Positions 31,900 to 41,749 of a stretch of DNA of 64,000 nucleotides are shown piece after piece. How positions within the stretch are numbered: position 1 is the stretch's first letter; each line of letters starts with the position of its first letter. The stretch comes from Niveispirillum sp048066115 (GTDB lineage Bacteria > Pseudomonadota > Alphaproteobacteria > Azospirillales > Azospirillaceae): NCBI RefSeq assembly GCF_048066115.1, contig NZ_JBLTYX010000016.1, forward strand, positions 111,216 through 175,215, in the 5' to 3' direction. The position numbers were made by a program, and so were the translations under genes. A model generated the notes under the pieces. That model did not search any database and was not told the origin of the DNA. It was given only the letters and a program-made list of their open reading frames with translations.

Positions 31900-32972
31900 G
31901 CGGCGGCTTCCTTCACCGGCCAGGACAGGCGGGCGCTGACCCCACCGCTTTCCCGTTCCACCAGCGACAGGCTGGCGGTGGGACCGAAGGCCAGGGCCAG
32001 ACGCTGGCGCAGGGTGGTGAGGCCGGTGCCCAGCCCGCCGGTGCCGGGGCGCAGGCCCAGGCCGCCATCATCGACACGGACATGGCAAACCCCACCCTCC
32101 AGGCCGACCACCACCGCGATCTCCCCACCCTCCTCCGCCGGGTCGATGCCATGGCGCACGGCGTTTTCCACCAGGGTCAGCACGGCCATGGGCGGACAGG
32201 GCAGCGCCAGGGTCGCCGGGTCGGCATCGATACGGAAGGACAGGCGGTCGGGAATGCGCATGCGCATGATGTCCAGATAGGCCCGGACCAGGGCCAGCTC
32301 ATCCGCCATGGTGGCGCTGGCGGCGTTGAGGCGGGGCACGGCGGCACGCAGATAGGCGATCAGGCTGTCCAGCACGGGCAAGGCCTGGGGCGATCCCGTC
32401 TCCACCAGGGCCCGGACATTGGCGAGCGTGTTGAACAGGAAATGCGGCTGCACCTGCGCCTGCATCAGGGCCAGGCGGGCATCGGTGGCGCGGCGTTCCA
32501 ACTCACTGCGTTCCAGTGCAAAGGACAAGGCCTGGGTGCGGGCGAGGGCGTCCTTCTGCCGGACCAGGGCGCCAAGCGCCACCCAGGGGCCGATCAACAG
32601 ACCGCTGACCATGAAAAAGGCCAGGCCCTGCAACCGCTCCCGATCCTGCCACAGGGGCGGGGCGCCGTCGGGCGTGGACAGGACATAGATCACGATCATG
32701 GTAGGCGGGATGGTCAGGGCCACGGCCACCACCTGCAGAACCCAGCGCGCGATCCAGCGCGGCAGGCGGCGGGGGAACTGTTCCCAGAAACCGAAGGCCA
32801 GCACGCACATCAGGCACAGGATGAACAGCCGGAACAGCAGCACCCATTTGCTGGCATCCCAGCTGGCCATCAGCAGCAGGCTGAACAGCCCGGCCATGAT
32901 CGCGGCCGCCCGCAGCCGGCGCCAATGCACGATGGCCAGCAGCCTTTGCCCGAATGTCCGCTCCTCCGTCAT
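31896..32972 (-). CDS. LytS/YehU-type membrane sensor histidine kinase
   Basis: The 358-residue protein has four hydrophobic segments in the first 140 residues and a His_kinase domain with acceptor His177 in QPHFLFNTLANVRA. A GHKL ATPase domain follows (VENAVRHGIDP, VDDGGLGL, GLTTLRQRL). There is no large periplasmic domain, so the signal is probably sensed in or near the membrane. It is the first gene of the pair with the LytTR regulator. Confidence 0.87.
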   Translation of the reverse strand: MTEERTFGQRLLAIVHWRRLRAAAIMAGLFSLLLMASWDASKWVLLFRLFILCLMCVLAFGFWEQFPRRLPRWIARWVLQVVAVALTIPPTMIVIYVLSTPDGAPPLWQDRERLQGLAFFMVSGLLIGPWVALGALVRQKDALARTQALSFALERSELERRATDARLALMQAQVQPHFLFNTLANVRALVETGSPQALPVLDSLIAYLRAAVPRLNAASATMADELALVRAYLDIMRMRIPDRLSFRIDADPATLALPCPPMAVLTLVENAVRHGIDPAEEGGEIAVVVGLEGGVCHVRVDDGGLGLRPGTGGLGTGLTTLRQRLALAFGPTASLSLVERESGGVSARLSWPVKEAAA

Positions 32973-33023
32973 CGCCTTCCTGTTGATTCATGCCGTTCCC
33001 GCTGATCGTAACCGATCACCGGG

Positions 33024-33094
33024 CCTCAGTCGCCGGCGCCCACATCCGTGGGCTTGGCTACGCCGCACGTGCGGCGCGGCGGCAGTCGCCGCCG
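33024..33094 (+). repeat. Three-stem structured repeat, fourth copy
   Basis: It carries GCCCAC-ATCC-GTGGGC, the linker TTGGCT, the palindrome CGCCGCACGTGCGGCG and GGCGGC-AGTC-GCCGCC. Stem I and III match the 12-kb copy, while stem II matches the 1944-2023 copy. It directly joins the hairpin that ends the DUF2306 gene, the same arrangement as at 12.3 kb. Confidence 0.8.
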
Positions 33095-33119
33095 AACCGG
33101 ATCCCGCCGGGATCCGGTT
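33095..33119. terminator. Hairpin at the end of the DUF2306 gene
   Basis: A perfect 11-base inverted repeat (AACCGGATCCC / GGGATCCGGTT) with a three-base loop ends on the first base of the stop codon and abuts the structured repeat. There is no T-run. Confidence 0.55.
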
Positions 33120-33928
33120 TATATCCTTGGCAGCCACATGCCCATGGTCGCCCCGAAGATACCACCCGCCGTGGCCAGCGACAGCACGCACAGCAACCCC
33201 GCCACCGCATGGCGTGCGACGGCCCCGCCCCGGTCGCGGGCCTGGAAGTAAAGCTCCAGCACCGCCAGCGGCAGCAGGTACTGCGCGAAGGACAGGAATT
33301 CCAGGAAGGGGCCGGTGAAACTCCTGGGGTCGAAGCCGACCGGCGCCTTGAACACCAGCAGCCACAGCATCAACCCGACCCGGAAGAACCAGACACCGGA
33401 AACGCACAGGAACAGGCGCAGCGCCCAGCGGCGATGCAGGTCGAAACGGCGGCCGCGCGCATGGGTCCAGGCGAAACCGGCACAGAGCAGGATGGCCCCG
33501 GCATTGGAAAGCGTGCCAGCATGCATCACAGCATTGCCCACCGCCCCCCGCCAGGCGACCAGCCCGATGCCACCCAGGGCCAGGATGGTGGCCGACAGCA
33601 TATAGGCCCGGCCCGTCCAGCGGTGGAAAGCCGGCATGCGCCGCCGCAAGGCCGGCACCAGCTGCGCCGCCCCGCCCAGGATGATGATGAAGGCGAACAG
33701 CACATGCAGACCGAACATCAGGTTGCCAATGACATCTCCCGCCTCATACCCCTCGGCCGGCGACCGGTTCCAGCCGGCGGTGCCGCCGGCATAGATGGCG
33801 GCGATATAGGCGGCGAAAATCAGCTGCCCCGCGATGGCCACACCCAGCCACAGGGCACCCGCCCGCGCCAGAAAGCGGCCGGCTTTCGCCGGATCGGGAG
33901 TTTCGGACAATGTCGCGGTCAGCACCAT
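33119..33928 (-). CDS. DUF2306-like membrane protein
   Basis: The 269-residue protein has about seven hydrophobic segments and conserved histidines (GLHVLFAFIIILGGAAQLVP, FHRWTGRAYML, DLHRRWALRLFL). These suit a haem- or metal-binding membrane protein of the DUF2306 type; function is not known. The start at 33928 follows GGAGG; ATGs at 33940 and 33958 are weaker. A G-quadruplex-capable tract lies 36-61 bases upstream on the opposite strand. Confidence 0.65.
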   Translation of the reverse strand: MVLTATLSETPDPAKAGRFLARAGALWLGVAIAGQLIFAAYIAAIYAGGTAGWNRSPAEGYEAGDVIGNLMFGLHVLFAFIIILGGAAQLVPALRRRMPAFHRWTGRAYMLSATILALGGIGLVAWRGAVGNAVMHAGTLSNAGAILLCAGFAWTHARGRRFDLHRRWALRLFLCVSGVWFFRVGLMLWLLVFKAPVGFDPRSFTGPFLEFLSFAQYLLPLAVLELYFQARDRGGAVARHAVAGLLCVLSLATAGGIFGATMGMWLPRI

Positions 33929-33963
33929 GGTTGCCTCCATCGGGTTGCGATGGGCCATGGTGC

Positions 33964-33989
33964 GGGGTGGGGCGATGGGTGGGGGTGGG
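33964..33989 (+). other. G-quadruplex-capable tract
   Basis: Five G-runs (GGGG, GGGG, GGG, GGGGG, GGG) separated by one to four bases satisfy the usual G3+N1-7 rule. More GGG/GGGGG runs continue to about 34025. The tract lies in the upstream region of the DUF2306 gene, on the strand that would be its template. Confidence 0.5.
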
Positions 33990-34060
33990 CGTGCGATGGG
34001 TGACGGTTGGGGGCGATGGGTGGGGGATCACCCCTCTGCAACACCGTGCTTAAACCGCGC

Positions 34061-34213
34061 AAGTCTGTGCTGTGAGGGTTCCGATAATATCTACCGTCAC
34101 CCCGGCGAAGGCCGGGGCCCAAATCGTAGAGCGAAGCGCTTGTCACTTGGGCCCCGGCCTGCGCCGGGGTGACGGTGGAGAGGGTGGCAACGATGGTGCC
34201 CAAGAGTTTCGCG
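34061..34213 (-). repeat. Full-length flanked palindromic repeat, inverted orientation
   Basis: The 84-bp core spans 34093-34176. Both flanks are present but inverted relative to the 36-kb and 38-kb copies: AAGTCTGTGCTGTGAGGGTTCC on the left and GTGGCAACGATGGTGCCCAA on the right. One base is missing or changed in the right arm. It lies between the DUF2306 start region and the end of the GH9 gene. Confidence 0.85.
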
Positions 34214-34227
34214 AAGGGGCTGCAATC

Positions 34228-36048
34228 TCACCCCTCGTCCAGCCACGCCGCCAGCCAGACCAGCGGCGCGTTCCAGTTGATGGTGACCTCGTTCACCGTG
34301 AACAGGTCGATATCGTCCTTCCAGCAGGTCTGCGGCGCGCAGACGCCGATACGCTTGCGGGCGTCCTCGCCCAGGCTGGTGATGTTGGGGCCGCCCGACA
34401 CCACGCCCGGTGGCGGGGGCGGGAATGCCGGGTCCAGAACCCGGGCCCAGAACCGGTGATGGGGATGCTGCATCGACCGCGCGCCGTAACCGGTGATGTA
34501 GGAGATGTCCAGCGGGTTGCGGCCCAGCAGGTAGGAGGCGACATCCACCACCCCGTCGCGATACTTCCCCTCCCCCGTCAGGTCGCGGGCATAGGCCAGG
34601 ATCATCGCCCGGTTCATCAAGGTGGAATTCGATCCCCAGCCATAGGCGCGTGGCGCCAGGGGCTGGCGGTAACCGGATGCCTGCGCTTCCTTCAGGAAAC
34701 CGCCGGCGCCGCGCAGGATCATGCTGCGCAGGCGGCTGGTATCGGGGCTGGACAGTATCTCGGGGTACAGCGCCAGGGTCAGGGCGCCCAGGGGTGCCGT
34801 CTGGCCCCAGGAGGGTTCGACCAGGGCCTCCTTCTGGAAGTGCGTGGACTTGGTCACCACCTCCATGAACAGGGGCTGGCGGGTGGTGGCCAGCAGTTCG
34901 GATGCGGCCCAGAAGAACTCGTCCGACACATCACCATCGCCATAGCCGCCGCTGCCGTTGAAATCACCGAGCGCCAGGGCGTCGGGCACGCGCAGTGCGG
35001 CCTGCCAGGCGCGCACCGACGCCTTCAGGCAGCGTTCGGCGAAGGCCGGGTCGATGGCTTTCCAGATGCGCGCCGCCTGCGCCGCCGTCGCGGCCAGGTT
35101 CAAGGTGGCGGCCGTGCTGGGCGGATAGAGGAAGCGGCGTTCGGTATCCTGGTGCGGGGCCAGCGGCAGGCCGGTCCAGCGCTCATCCGCCACCTTGTGA
35201 TGGGCCATGCCCGACACGTCGATATCGGGGGTGAAGACCAGCTTGGATTTGGGGTTCTGCGCCCCCAGCGGCAGGGCCATGCGGGCCCCGGCTGGCGCCT
35301 GCATCGACAGCATGAACTCCATCTGCCAGCGCGCCTCGTCCAGCAGGTCGTTGACGCCATTGCCGGCTTCGGGAATGGCGGCGGACCCGTCGGGAAAGGC
35401 ATGACCCTTGCCGCGCAATGCCTGGCGCTCATAGAGGTTCAGCAGGGTCCAGAGCGAGATGCCGCCATTGACCACGTATTTGCCGTGGTCGCCGGCATCG
35501 TACCAGCCGCCGGTGACGTTCAGGCTATGGGTACAGGCCGGCCAGTCATTACCCGCCTTGTCCTGCCCGCCGAAACAGGGGGCGACCTCTTTCGGATGGC
35601 CGGCAGGCCGGGCCCAGCTGGCGCCGACATAGCGCGTCTCGATCGGGATGCCGGCACGGTTATGGTAGAAATAGGCCAGCGCATCGCGCTTCAGCAGCCG
35701 GTAGGGGCCGGCACCGATGGCAAACGGGCGGCTGGTCTTGTCACCGACCAGCAGGGTGAAGCCGTCGCCTGTGACGCTCTGGGTGCTGAAATCCACCAGA
35801 TGCAGGTGCTGGCCCGACCCATCATCATCGCCGGTGACGCGGGTCGTGCCACTGACCACGGTTTGGCCCTTGGCATCGCGCAGGGTCCAGGGCAGCGGCT
35901 TGGGTGCCGCGTCCGGCACCATGGCCTGCTTCGGCCCCTTGGCCAGCAGGCCGGCCTGATTCAGGCGGATGGGGTTGATGGGTGCATCCTGGGCCACGGC
36001 CGGCACCGCAAGGGCCAGCAGCGTGACCAGGATCAGGGACAGGCGCAT
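34228..36048 (-). CDS. Exported glycoside hydrolase family 9 (endoglucanase/exoglucosidase-type)
   Basis: The 606-residue protein starts with a signal peptide (LILVTLLALAVPAVAQ) and an N-terminal Ig-like CelD_N domain of about 90 residues. The GH9 alpha/alpha barrel follows, with the catalytic-base motif GWYDAGDHGKYVVNGG. The C-terminal general-acid region is NEVTINWNAPLVW. Key acidic residues are present. It should cleave beta-1,4-glucans or their oligosaccharides in the periplasm or outside. It groups with two GH43 genes on the same strand, though palindromic repeats separate all three. Confidence 0.87.
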   Translation of the reverse strand: MRLSLILVTLLALAVPAVAQDAPINPIRLNQAGLLAKGPKQAMVPDAAPKPLPWTLRDAKGQTVVSGTTRVTGDDDGSGQHLHLVDFSTQSVTGDGFTLLVGDKTSRPFAIGAGPYRLLKRDALAYFYHNRAGIPIETRYVGASWARPAGHPKEVAPCFGGQDKAGNDWPACTHSLNVTGGWYDAGDHGKYVVNGGISLWTLLNLYERQALRGKGHAFPDGSAAIPEAGNGVNDLLDEARWQMEFMLSMQAPAGARMALPLGAQNPKSKLVFTPDIDVSGMAHHKVADERWTGLPLAPHQDTERRFLYPPSTAATLNLAATAAQAARIWKAIDPAFAERCLKASVRAWQAALRVPDALALGDFNGSGGYGDGDVSDEFFWAASELLATTRQPLFMEVVTKSTHFQKEALVEPSWGQTAPLGALTLALYPEILSSPDTSRLRSMILRGAGGFLKEAQASGYRQPLAPRAYGWGSNSTLMNRAMILAYARDLTGEGKYRDGVVDVASYLLGRNPLDISYITGYGARSMQHPHHRFWARVLDPAFPPPPPGVVSGGPNITSLGEDARKRIGVCAPQTCWKDDIDLFTVNEVTINWNAPLVWLAAWLDEG

Positions 36049-36152
36049 TCCTGGCGCTCCATTATTGGGACCGTCGGGGATCATGGCAAACCTGACGCGC
36101 GTGCGGAAGGTTTGGGTGGTGGCTTCAACAAGCGCACTTGCGTGCCTTCCCC

Positions 36153-36231
36153 GCGAAACTCTTGGGCACCATCGTTGCCACCCTCTCTACCGTCACCCCG
36201 GCGGATATTGTTGGAACCCTCACAGCCCACA
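36153..36231. repeat. Core-less copy of the flanked palindromic repeat
   Basis: Left flank (GAAACTCTTGGGCACCATCG) and right flank (GGATATTGTTGGAACCCTCA) are intact, but the 84-bp palindrome is reduced to ACCGTCACCCCGGC. It sits between the GH9 gene start and the end of the first GH43 gene. Confidence 0.85.
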
Positions 36232-36248
36232 AGAGACGTAACGGTTCA

Positions 36249-37931
36249 TCACTTCCCCACCCCTTGCGCGAATGGCCCGATCATGGTGCCGACGAAGCCG
36301 CCGGCCTTCTTCGTCGACAGGATGGTGCCGTCGGCCCCGGTCAGCACCGGGCGCCAGTCCTGGCCGGGGCCGGCGACGTGGAAGTCGTATTCCCCGCCCC
36401 TGGCCGTGATGCGCAGCCGGTAGGGGCCGGTGGGCGGCACGGCCAGTGTGGCCAGCACCTTGCCGTCGGCGGGCTTTTCCTTGCCATCACGCATGGCCAC
36501 ACGGGCGACGATGCCATGGCCCTCGCGTTCGATGGTGAAGCGGAACCAGTAATCGTCGCTCTGGATCGCCGCCAGCCCGGCCCGCTCCCCCGGCCGGTCG
36601 GGGATGAAGCGCAAGGCGGTTTCGACCACCGCGTCCCTGTGCTGCTGCCGGCGGGCCCAGAAGGCGGGGTGGCCATGGTCGGACAGGCCGACGGGCAGCA
36701 GCCTCAGCGCCAAGGCCCCCTTATCCAGCGCGTACCAATCGCCCTTGGGATTACGCGGGGTCATCCAGTGCATGGGCAGGGCGGCGGCGTCGAATTCGTC
36801 CCGCACCTGGAACGGGCCGGATGTGGGCATGGGCGGGGCAGGTTGCGGGGGTAAGGTCGGTTTGGCATGGGTCAGGGGGATGGCCTGTCCCGGATCGGTC
36901 AGGCGCGGCCAGCCATCGACCCAGCGCACCGGCATCAGGAACGTCTCCCGCCCGGTATTGTAGAGATCGTCACCATAGGGGCGCACGGCCAGGAAGGTCG
37001 CCCACCAGTCGCCCTGCGGCGTCACCACGAAATCGGCATGGCCGGCCGACGTGACGGGATGCGGCCGGTCGGCGGGCAGGTCGCGCTGCGTCAGGATCGG
37101 GTTGGACGGGTTCGGCGTGAAGGGGCCGGTGGGGGACGGGCCGCGCAGCACCACCTGCGAATGGTTGATGGCCGTCCCGCCCTCCGCCGCGATCAGATAG
37201 ACGAAGCCGTCCTTGCGGAACAGATGCGGGCCTTCGATCCAGATGGGCTTTTTCGAGATATCGACGCCGCCATTCACCAGCACGCTGCGCGGGCCGATGG
37301 TCTTCATGGCCTTTGCGTCGAACTCCTGCACCCAGATGGCACGGTGGCCCTGGTACAGCGGCTCCCCCACCGGCGGGCCGTTATTGACGATCCAGGCGCG
37401 GCCGTCGGTATCGAAGAAGATCGACGGGTCGATGCCGCCCTCCAGATCGGGCAGCCAGACCGGGTCGCTCCACGGGCCCTTGGGGTCCCTGGCGGTGATG
37501 ATGAAATTGCCGCCGCAATCCACGCAGGTATTGATGATGTAGAAGGTGCCGTCGTGATGCTCGATGGCCGGCGCGAACACGCCGCGCGACAGGCCCAACG
37601 CCTTGAAATCCAGCTGGGTTGGCCGGTCGATGGCATTGCCTACTTGCGTCCAGTTCACCAGATCGCGGGAATGGAAGACCGGGATGCCGGGGAACCAGGC
37701 GAAGGTGGAATTGACCAGATAATAATCCTCCCCCACCTGCGTGATGGAGGGATCGGGGTAATAGCCCGACAGGATGGGATTGCGATATTCGCCCGGTTCC
37801 GGCCTGGCGATGGCGTCGGCGGGATCGCTTCCGCGATAGTCCAGCCAGTCGAAGCGCGCCGTATCGGCTGCCTGTGCCGCGGGGGCGGCCAGCAGGGCCA
37901 GCAGCGCCAGGGCGGGAACGATGCGTCCCAT
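36249..37931 (-). CDS. Exported glycoside hydrolase family 43 (beta-xylosidase/arabinofuranosidase type), copy 1
   Basis: The 560-residue protein has a signal peptide (PALALLALLAAPAAQA) and a five-bladed GH43 propeller with base motif YYPDPSITQVGEDYYLVNST. The acid motif is WIEGPHLFRKDGFVYLIAAE, and a C-terminal beta-sandwich of about 190 residues follows. Catalytic acidic residues look intact. It should trim xylo- or arabino-oligosaccharides. It is about the same length as, and clearly paralogous to, the next gene. The start at 37931 follows GAGGAA. Confidence 0.87.
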   Translation of the reverse strand: MGRIVPALALLALLAAPAAQAADTARFDWLDYRGSDPADAIARPEPGEYRNPILSGYYPDPSITQVGEDYYLVNSTFAWFPGIPVFHSRDLVNWTQVGNAIDRPTQLDFKALGLSRGVFAPAIEHHDGTFYIINTCVDCGGNFIITARDPKGPWSDPVWLPDLEGGIDPSIFFDTDGRAWIVNNGPPVGEPLYQGHRAIWVQEFDAKAMKTIGPRSVLVNGGVDISKKPIWIEGPHLFRKDGFVYLIAAEGGTAINHSQVVLRGPSPTGPFTPNPSNPILTQRDLPADRPHPVTSAGHADFVVTPQGDWWATFLAVRPYGDDLYNTGRETFLMPVRWVDGWPRLTDPGQAIPLTHAKPTLPPQPAPPMPTSGPFQVRDEFDAAALPMHWMTPRNPKGDWYALDKGALALRLLPVGLSDHGHPAFWARRQQHRDAVVETALRFIPDRPGERAGLAAIQSDDYWFRFTIEREGHGIVARVAMRDGKEKPADGKVLATLAVPPTGPYRLRITARGGEYDFHVAGPGQDWRPVLTGADGTILSTKKAGGFVGTMIGPFAQGVGK

Positions 37932-37984
37932 GTCTTCCTCCGGTTTGATTGTTGGTTGTTGGTCTTTCAACAGATTGTTTGGAG

Positions 37985-38120
37985 TACCGTCATTGCCACC
38001 TGCTACCACCGTCACCCCGGCGAAGGCCGGGGCCCAAGTGACAAGCGCCTCGCTCTACGACCTGGGCCCCGGCCTTCGCCGGGGTGACGGTGGAGATTGC
38101 TGATAACCCTCACAGCCCAA
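37985..38120. repeat. Full-length flanked palindromic repeat, core inverted
   Basis: The 84-bp core spans 38008-38091. Its centre reads GACAAGCGCCTCGCTCTACG, the reverse complement of the centre at 10-kb and 11.8-kb copies, while the right flank (GATAACCCTCACAGCCC) has the same orientation as at 11.8 kb. Core and flanks therefore differ in relative orientation between copies. Confidence 0.85.
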
Positions 38121-38127
38121 ACCCCAT

Positions 38128-39819
38128 CTACCGCCCCGCCTCCGCATAGGGCCCGGCCAGCACGCCCAGGAAGCCGCCGGCCGTGGCCGTGGACAGGATG
38201 GTGCCGTCGGCGCCGGTCAGCACCGGGACCCAGCCTTCGGGGCCGGCCGAGACCAGGAAATCATAGGCCCCGCCGCGCGCCGTCACCCGCAGCTGCACCG
38301 GACCGGTGGCGGGCACGGGCCGGGTCGCCAGCACCTTGCCCGTCTTGTCCTGCTTCTCCCCTGCCCGCACGGCGACACGCACGACGCGGGTACCGTCAGC
38401 TGCCCGCTCCAGGGTCAGGCGGTACCAATGCTCATCATTCTGCATGACGGCCAGGCCGGCGCGGTCGCCGGGCCTGTCGGGGGTGAAGCTGAGTTCGGTG
38501 GTGAAGCGGGCATCCATATGCTGCTGCCGCCGCGCCCAGAGCGAGGGGTCGGCGCGGTCGCCCAGCCCCACGGGGCGGGGGATGAGATGGAGGGCGCCAT
38601 CCGCCAGCCGGTGCCAGTTGCCGCCCAGCCGGCGTGGGGTCATCCAATAGGGCGCCAGGGATGGCCCGTCGAAATCATCGCGGATCACCATGGGGCCGGT
38701 GGTGGGCAGCCCCGGATTGCCCGGCTTCAGGTTGGGCTTGGCAGCCTTGCGCGGGATGACGCTGCCGGCATCCAGGATGCGCGGCCAGCCATCGACCCAG
38801 CGCACGGGCAGCAGGAACGTGTCCCGCCCGGTATTGAACATCTCGCCCCCGGCATAGGGGCGCACGGCCAGAAACACGGCCCACCAGTCGCCATTGGGCA
38901 ACTGCACCAGATCGGCATGGCCTGCCGCCTCCACCGGGTCGGCCCGGCCCGGCGACAGGTCGCGCTGCGTCAGGATCGGATTGACGGGGCCGGGTTCATA
39001 GGGGCCGGTGGGGGACTTGGAACGCCAGATCATCTGGGCATGGGCGGGGCCGGTGCCGCCCTCCGCCGCGGTCAGGTAATAAAAGCCATCCTTGGCGTAG
39101 AGATGCGGACCTTCGACATAGACGGGCTTGGTGGCGATATCGACGCCGCCATTGACGATCATCGTGCGCGGGCCTTTGGTGGTCAGGTTCTTGGGATCGA
39201 ATTCCTGGATCCACAGGGCGCGGTGGCCCTCGTAATCCTCCTTGGCCCCGGCCGGCAGGTCGTTATTGACGATCCAGGCACGGCCATCCTTGTCGAAGAA
39301 CAGGGACGGGTCGATGCCGTGGCCCAGGTCGGGAAGCCAGACGGGGCCGAACCAGGGACCCTTGGGGTCCTTGGCGGTGATCACGTAATTGCCGCCGCAA
39401 TAGAAGCAGGTATTGACGATGTAGTAGAGGCCGTCATGGTGGCTGATCGACGGGGCGAACAGGCCGCCGGTCAGGCCGCCCTTGCCGACATCCACCATGC
39501 CCGGCCGGTCGATGGCGTTGGAGACTTGTGTCCAGTTGACCAGATCGCGGCTATGGAACAAAGGCAGGCCCGGCAGCCAGCCGAAGCTGGAATTGACCAG
39601 ATAGAAATCATCGCCGACCCGCGTGACCGACGGGTCGGGATAGAAACCGGCCAGGATGGGATTGCGGTACTTGCCGGGCTCCAGGATGACCTTGGCGTCA
39701 ATCGGGTCCGCCCCCTGATATTCGAACCAGTCGAACCGCGCCTCACCGGCATATCCGGCGTCGGATAATCCCAGCATCAGCGCGAGCGCCAACAGCGGCG
39801 CCCAAACTGCCTTGACCAT
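38128..39819 (-). CDS. Exported glycoside hydrolase family 43, copy 2
   Basis: The 563-residue paralogue keeps the signal peptide (LLALALMLGLSDAGYA), base motif FYPDPSVTRVGDDFYLVNSS, acid motif VEGPHLYAKDGFYYLTAAEG and the C-terminal beta-sandwich ending in VLTGADGTILSTATAGGFLG. It shares long identical stretches with copy 1, such as FHSRDLVNWTQV and NPILTQRDL, indicating tandem duplication followed by divergence. GGGGGGAAC precedes the ATG. Different side-chain specificity from copy 1 is likely but unproven. Confidence 0.87.
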   Translation of the reverse strand: MVKAVWAPLLALALMLGLSDAGYAGEARFDWFEYQGADPIDAKVILEPGKYRNPILAGFYPDPSVTRVGDDFYLVNSSFGWLPGLPLFHSRDLVNWTQVSNAIDRPGMVDVGKGGLTGGLFAPSISHHDGLYYIVNTCFYCGGNYVITAKDPKGPWFGPVWLPDLGHGIDPSLFFDKDGRAWIVNNDLPAGAKEDYEGHRALWIQEFDPKNLTTKGPRTMIVNGGVDIATKPVYVEGPHLYAKDGFYYLTAAEGGTGPAHAQMIWRSKSPTGPYEPGPVNPILTQRDLSPGRADPVEAAGHADLVQLPNGDWWAVFLAVRPYAGGEMFNTGRDTFLLPVRWVDGWPRILDAGSVIPRKAAKPNLKPGNPGLPTTGPMVIRDDFDGPSLAPYWMTPRRLGGNWHRLADGALHLIPRPVGLGDRADPSLWARRQQHMDARFTTELSFTPDRPGDRAGLAVMQNDEHWYRLTLERAADGTRVVRVAVRAGEKQDKTGKVLATRPVPATGPVQLRVTARGGAYDFLVSAGPEGWVPVLTGADGTILSTATAGGFLGVLAGPYAEAGR

Positions 39820-39914
39820 GTTCCCCCCAACGCCATCCGTTTCGGATTGTTAGCGTTATCATGGGGAAAGGTGGGAGGCGTGTCCAGGGATTTGACGGGG
39901 CTGTCAGGGGGTAC

Positions 39915-39949
39915 TTCCGCCCTCTCCCGCTTCACGGGAGAGGGCGGAA
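39915..39949. terminator. Perfect 15-bp hairpin between GH43 copy 2 and the M28 peptidase
   Basis: TTCCGCCCTCTCCCG (39915-39929) pairs perfectly with 39935-39949 around a five-base loop. It lies 13 bases past the M28 stop on the minus strand. A T-run is lacking, so efficient intrinsic termination is uncertain. Confidence 0.6.
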
Positions 39950-39961
39950 ACAACAGATCAC

Positions 39962-41608
<1,647 letters not shown>

Positions 41609-41749
41609 GTCCGATTGAAGCTCCCTGGATTTCGTATACGATCCATAACAGAGACGGGAAACCTTACCAACTGGTTAAGCAGCAGTGCCTAAAATCGCGG
41701 CGCGGATGGGGCCAATTCGGCCGCATGGCGGGGCGCCGCCGGAAACGGG

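Noticed and set aside
34072..36423. 783-codon plus-strand frame opposite the GH9 gene
   Set aside because: Antisense shadow; GH9 catalytic motifs are on the minus strand.
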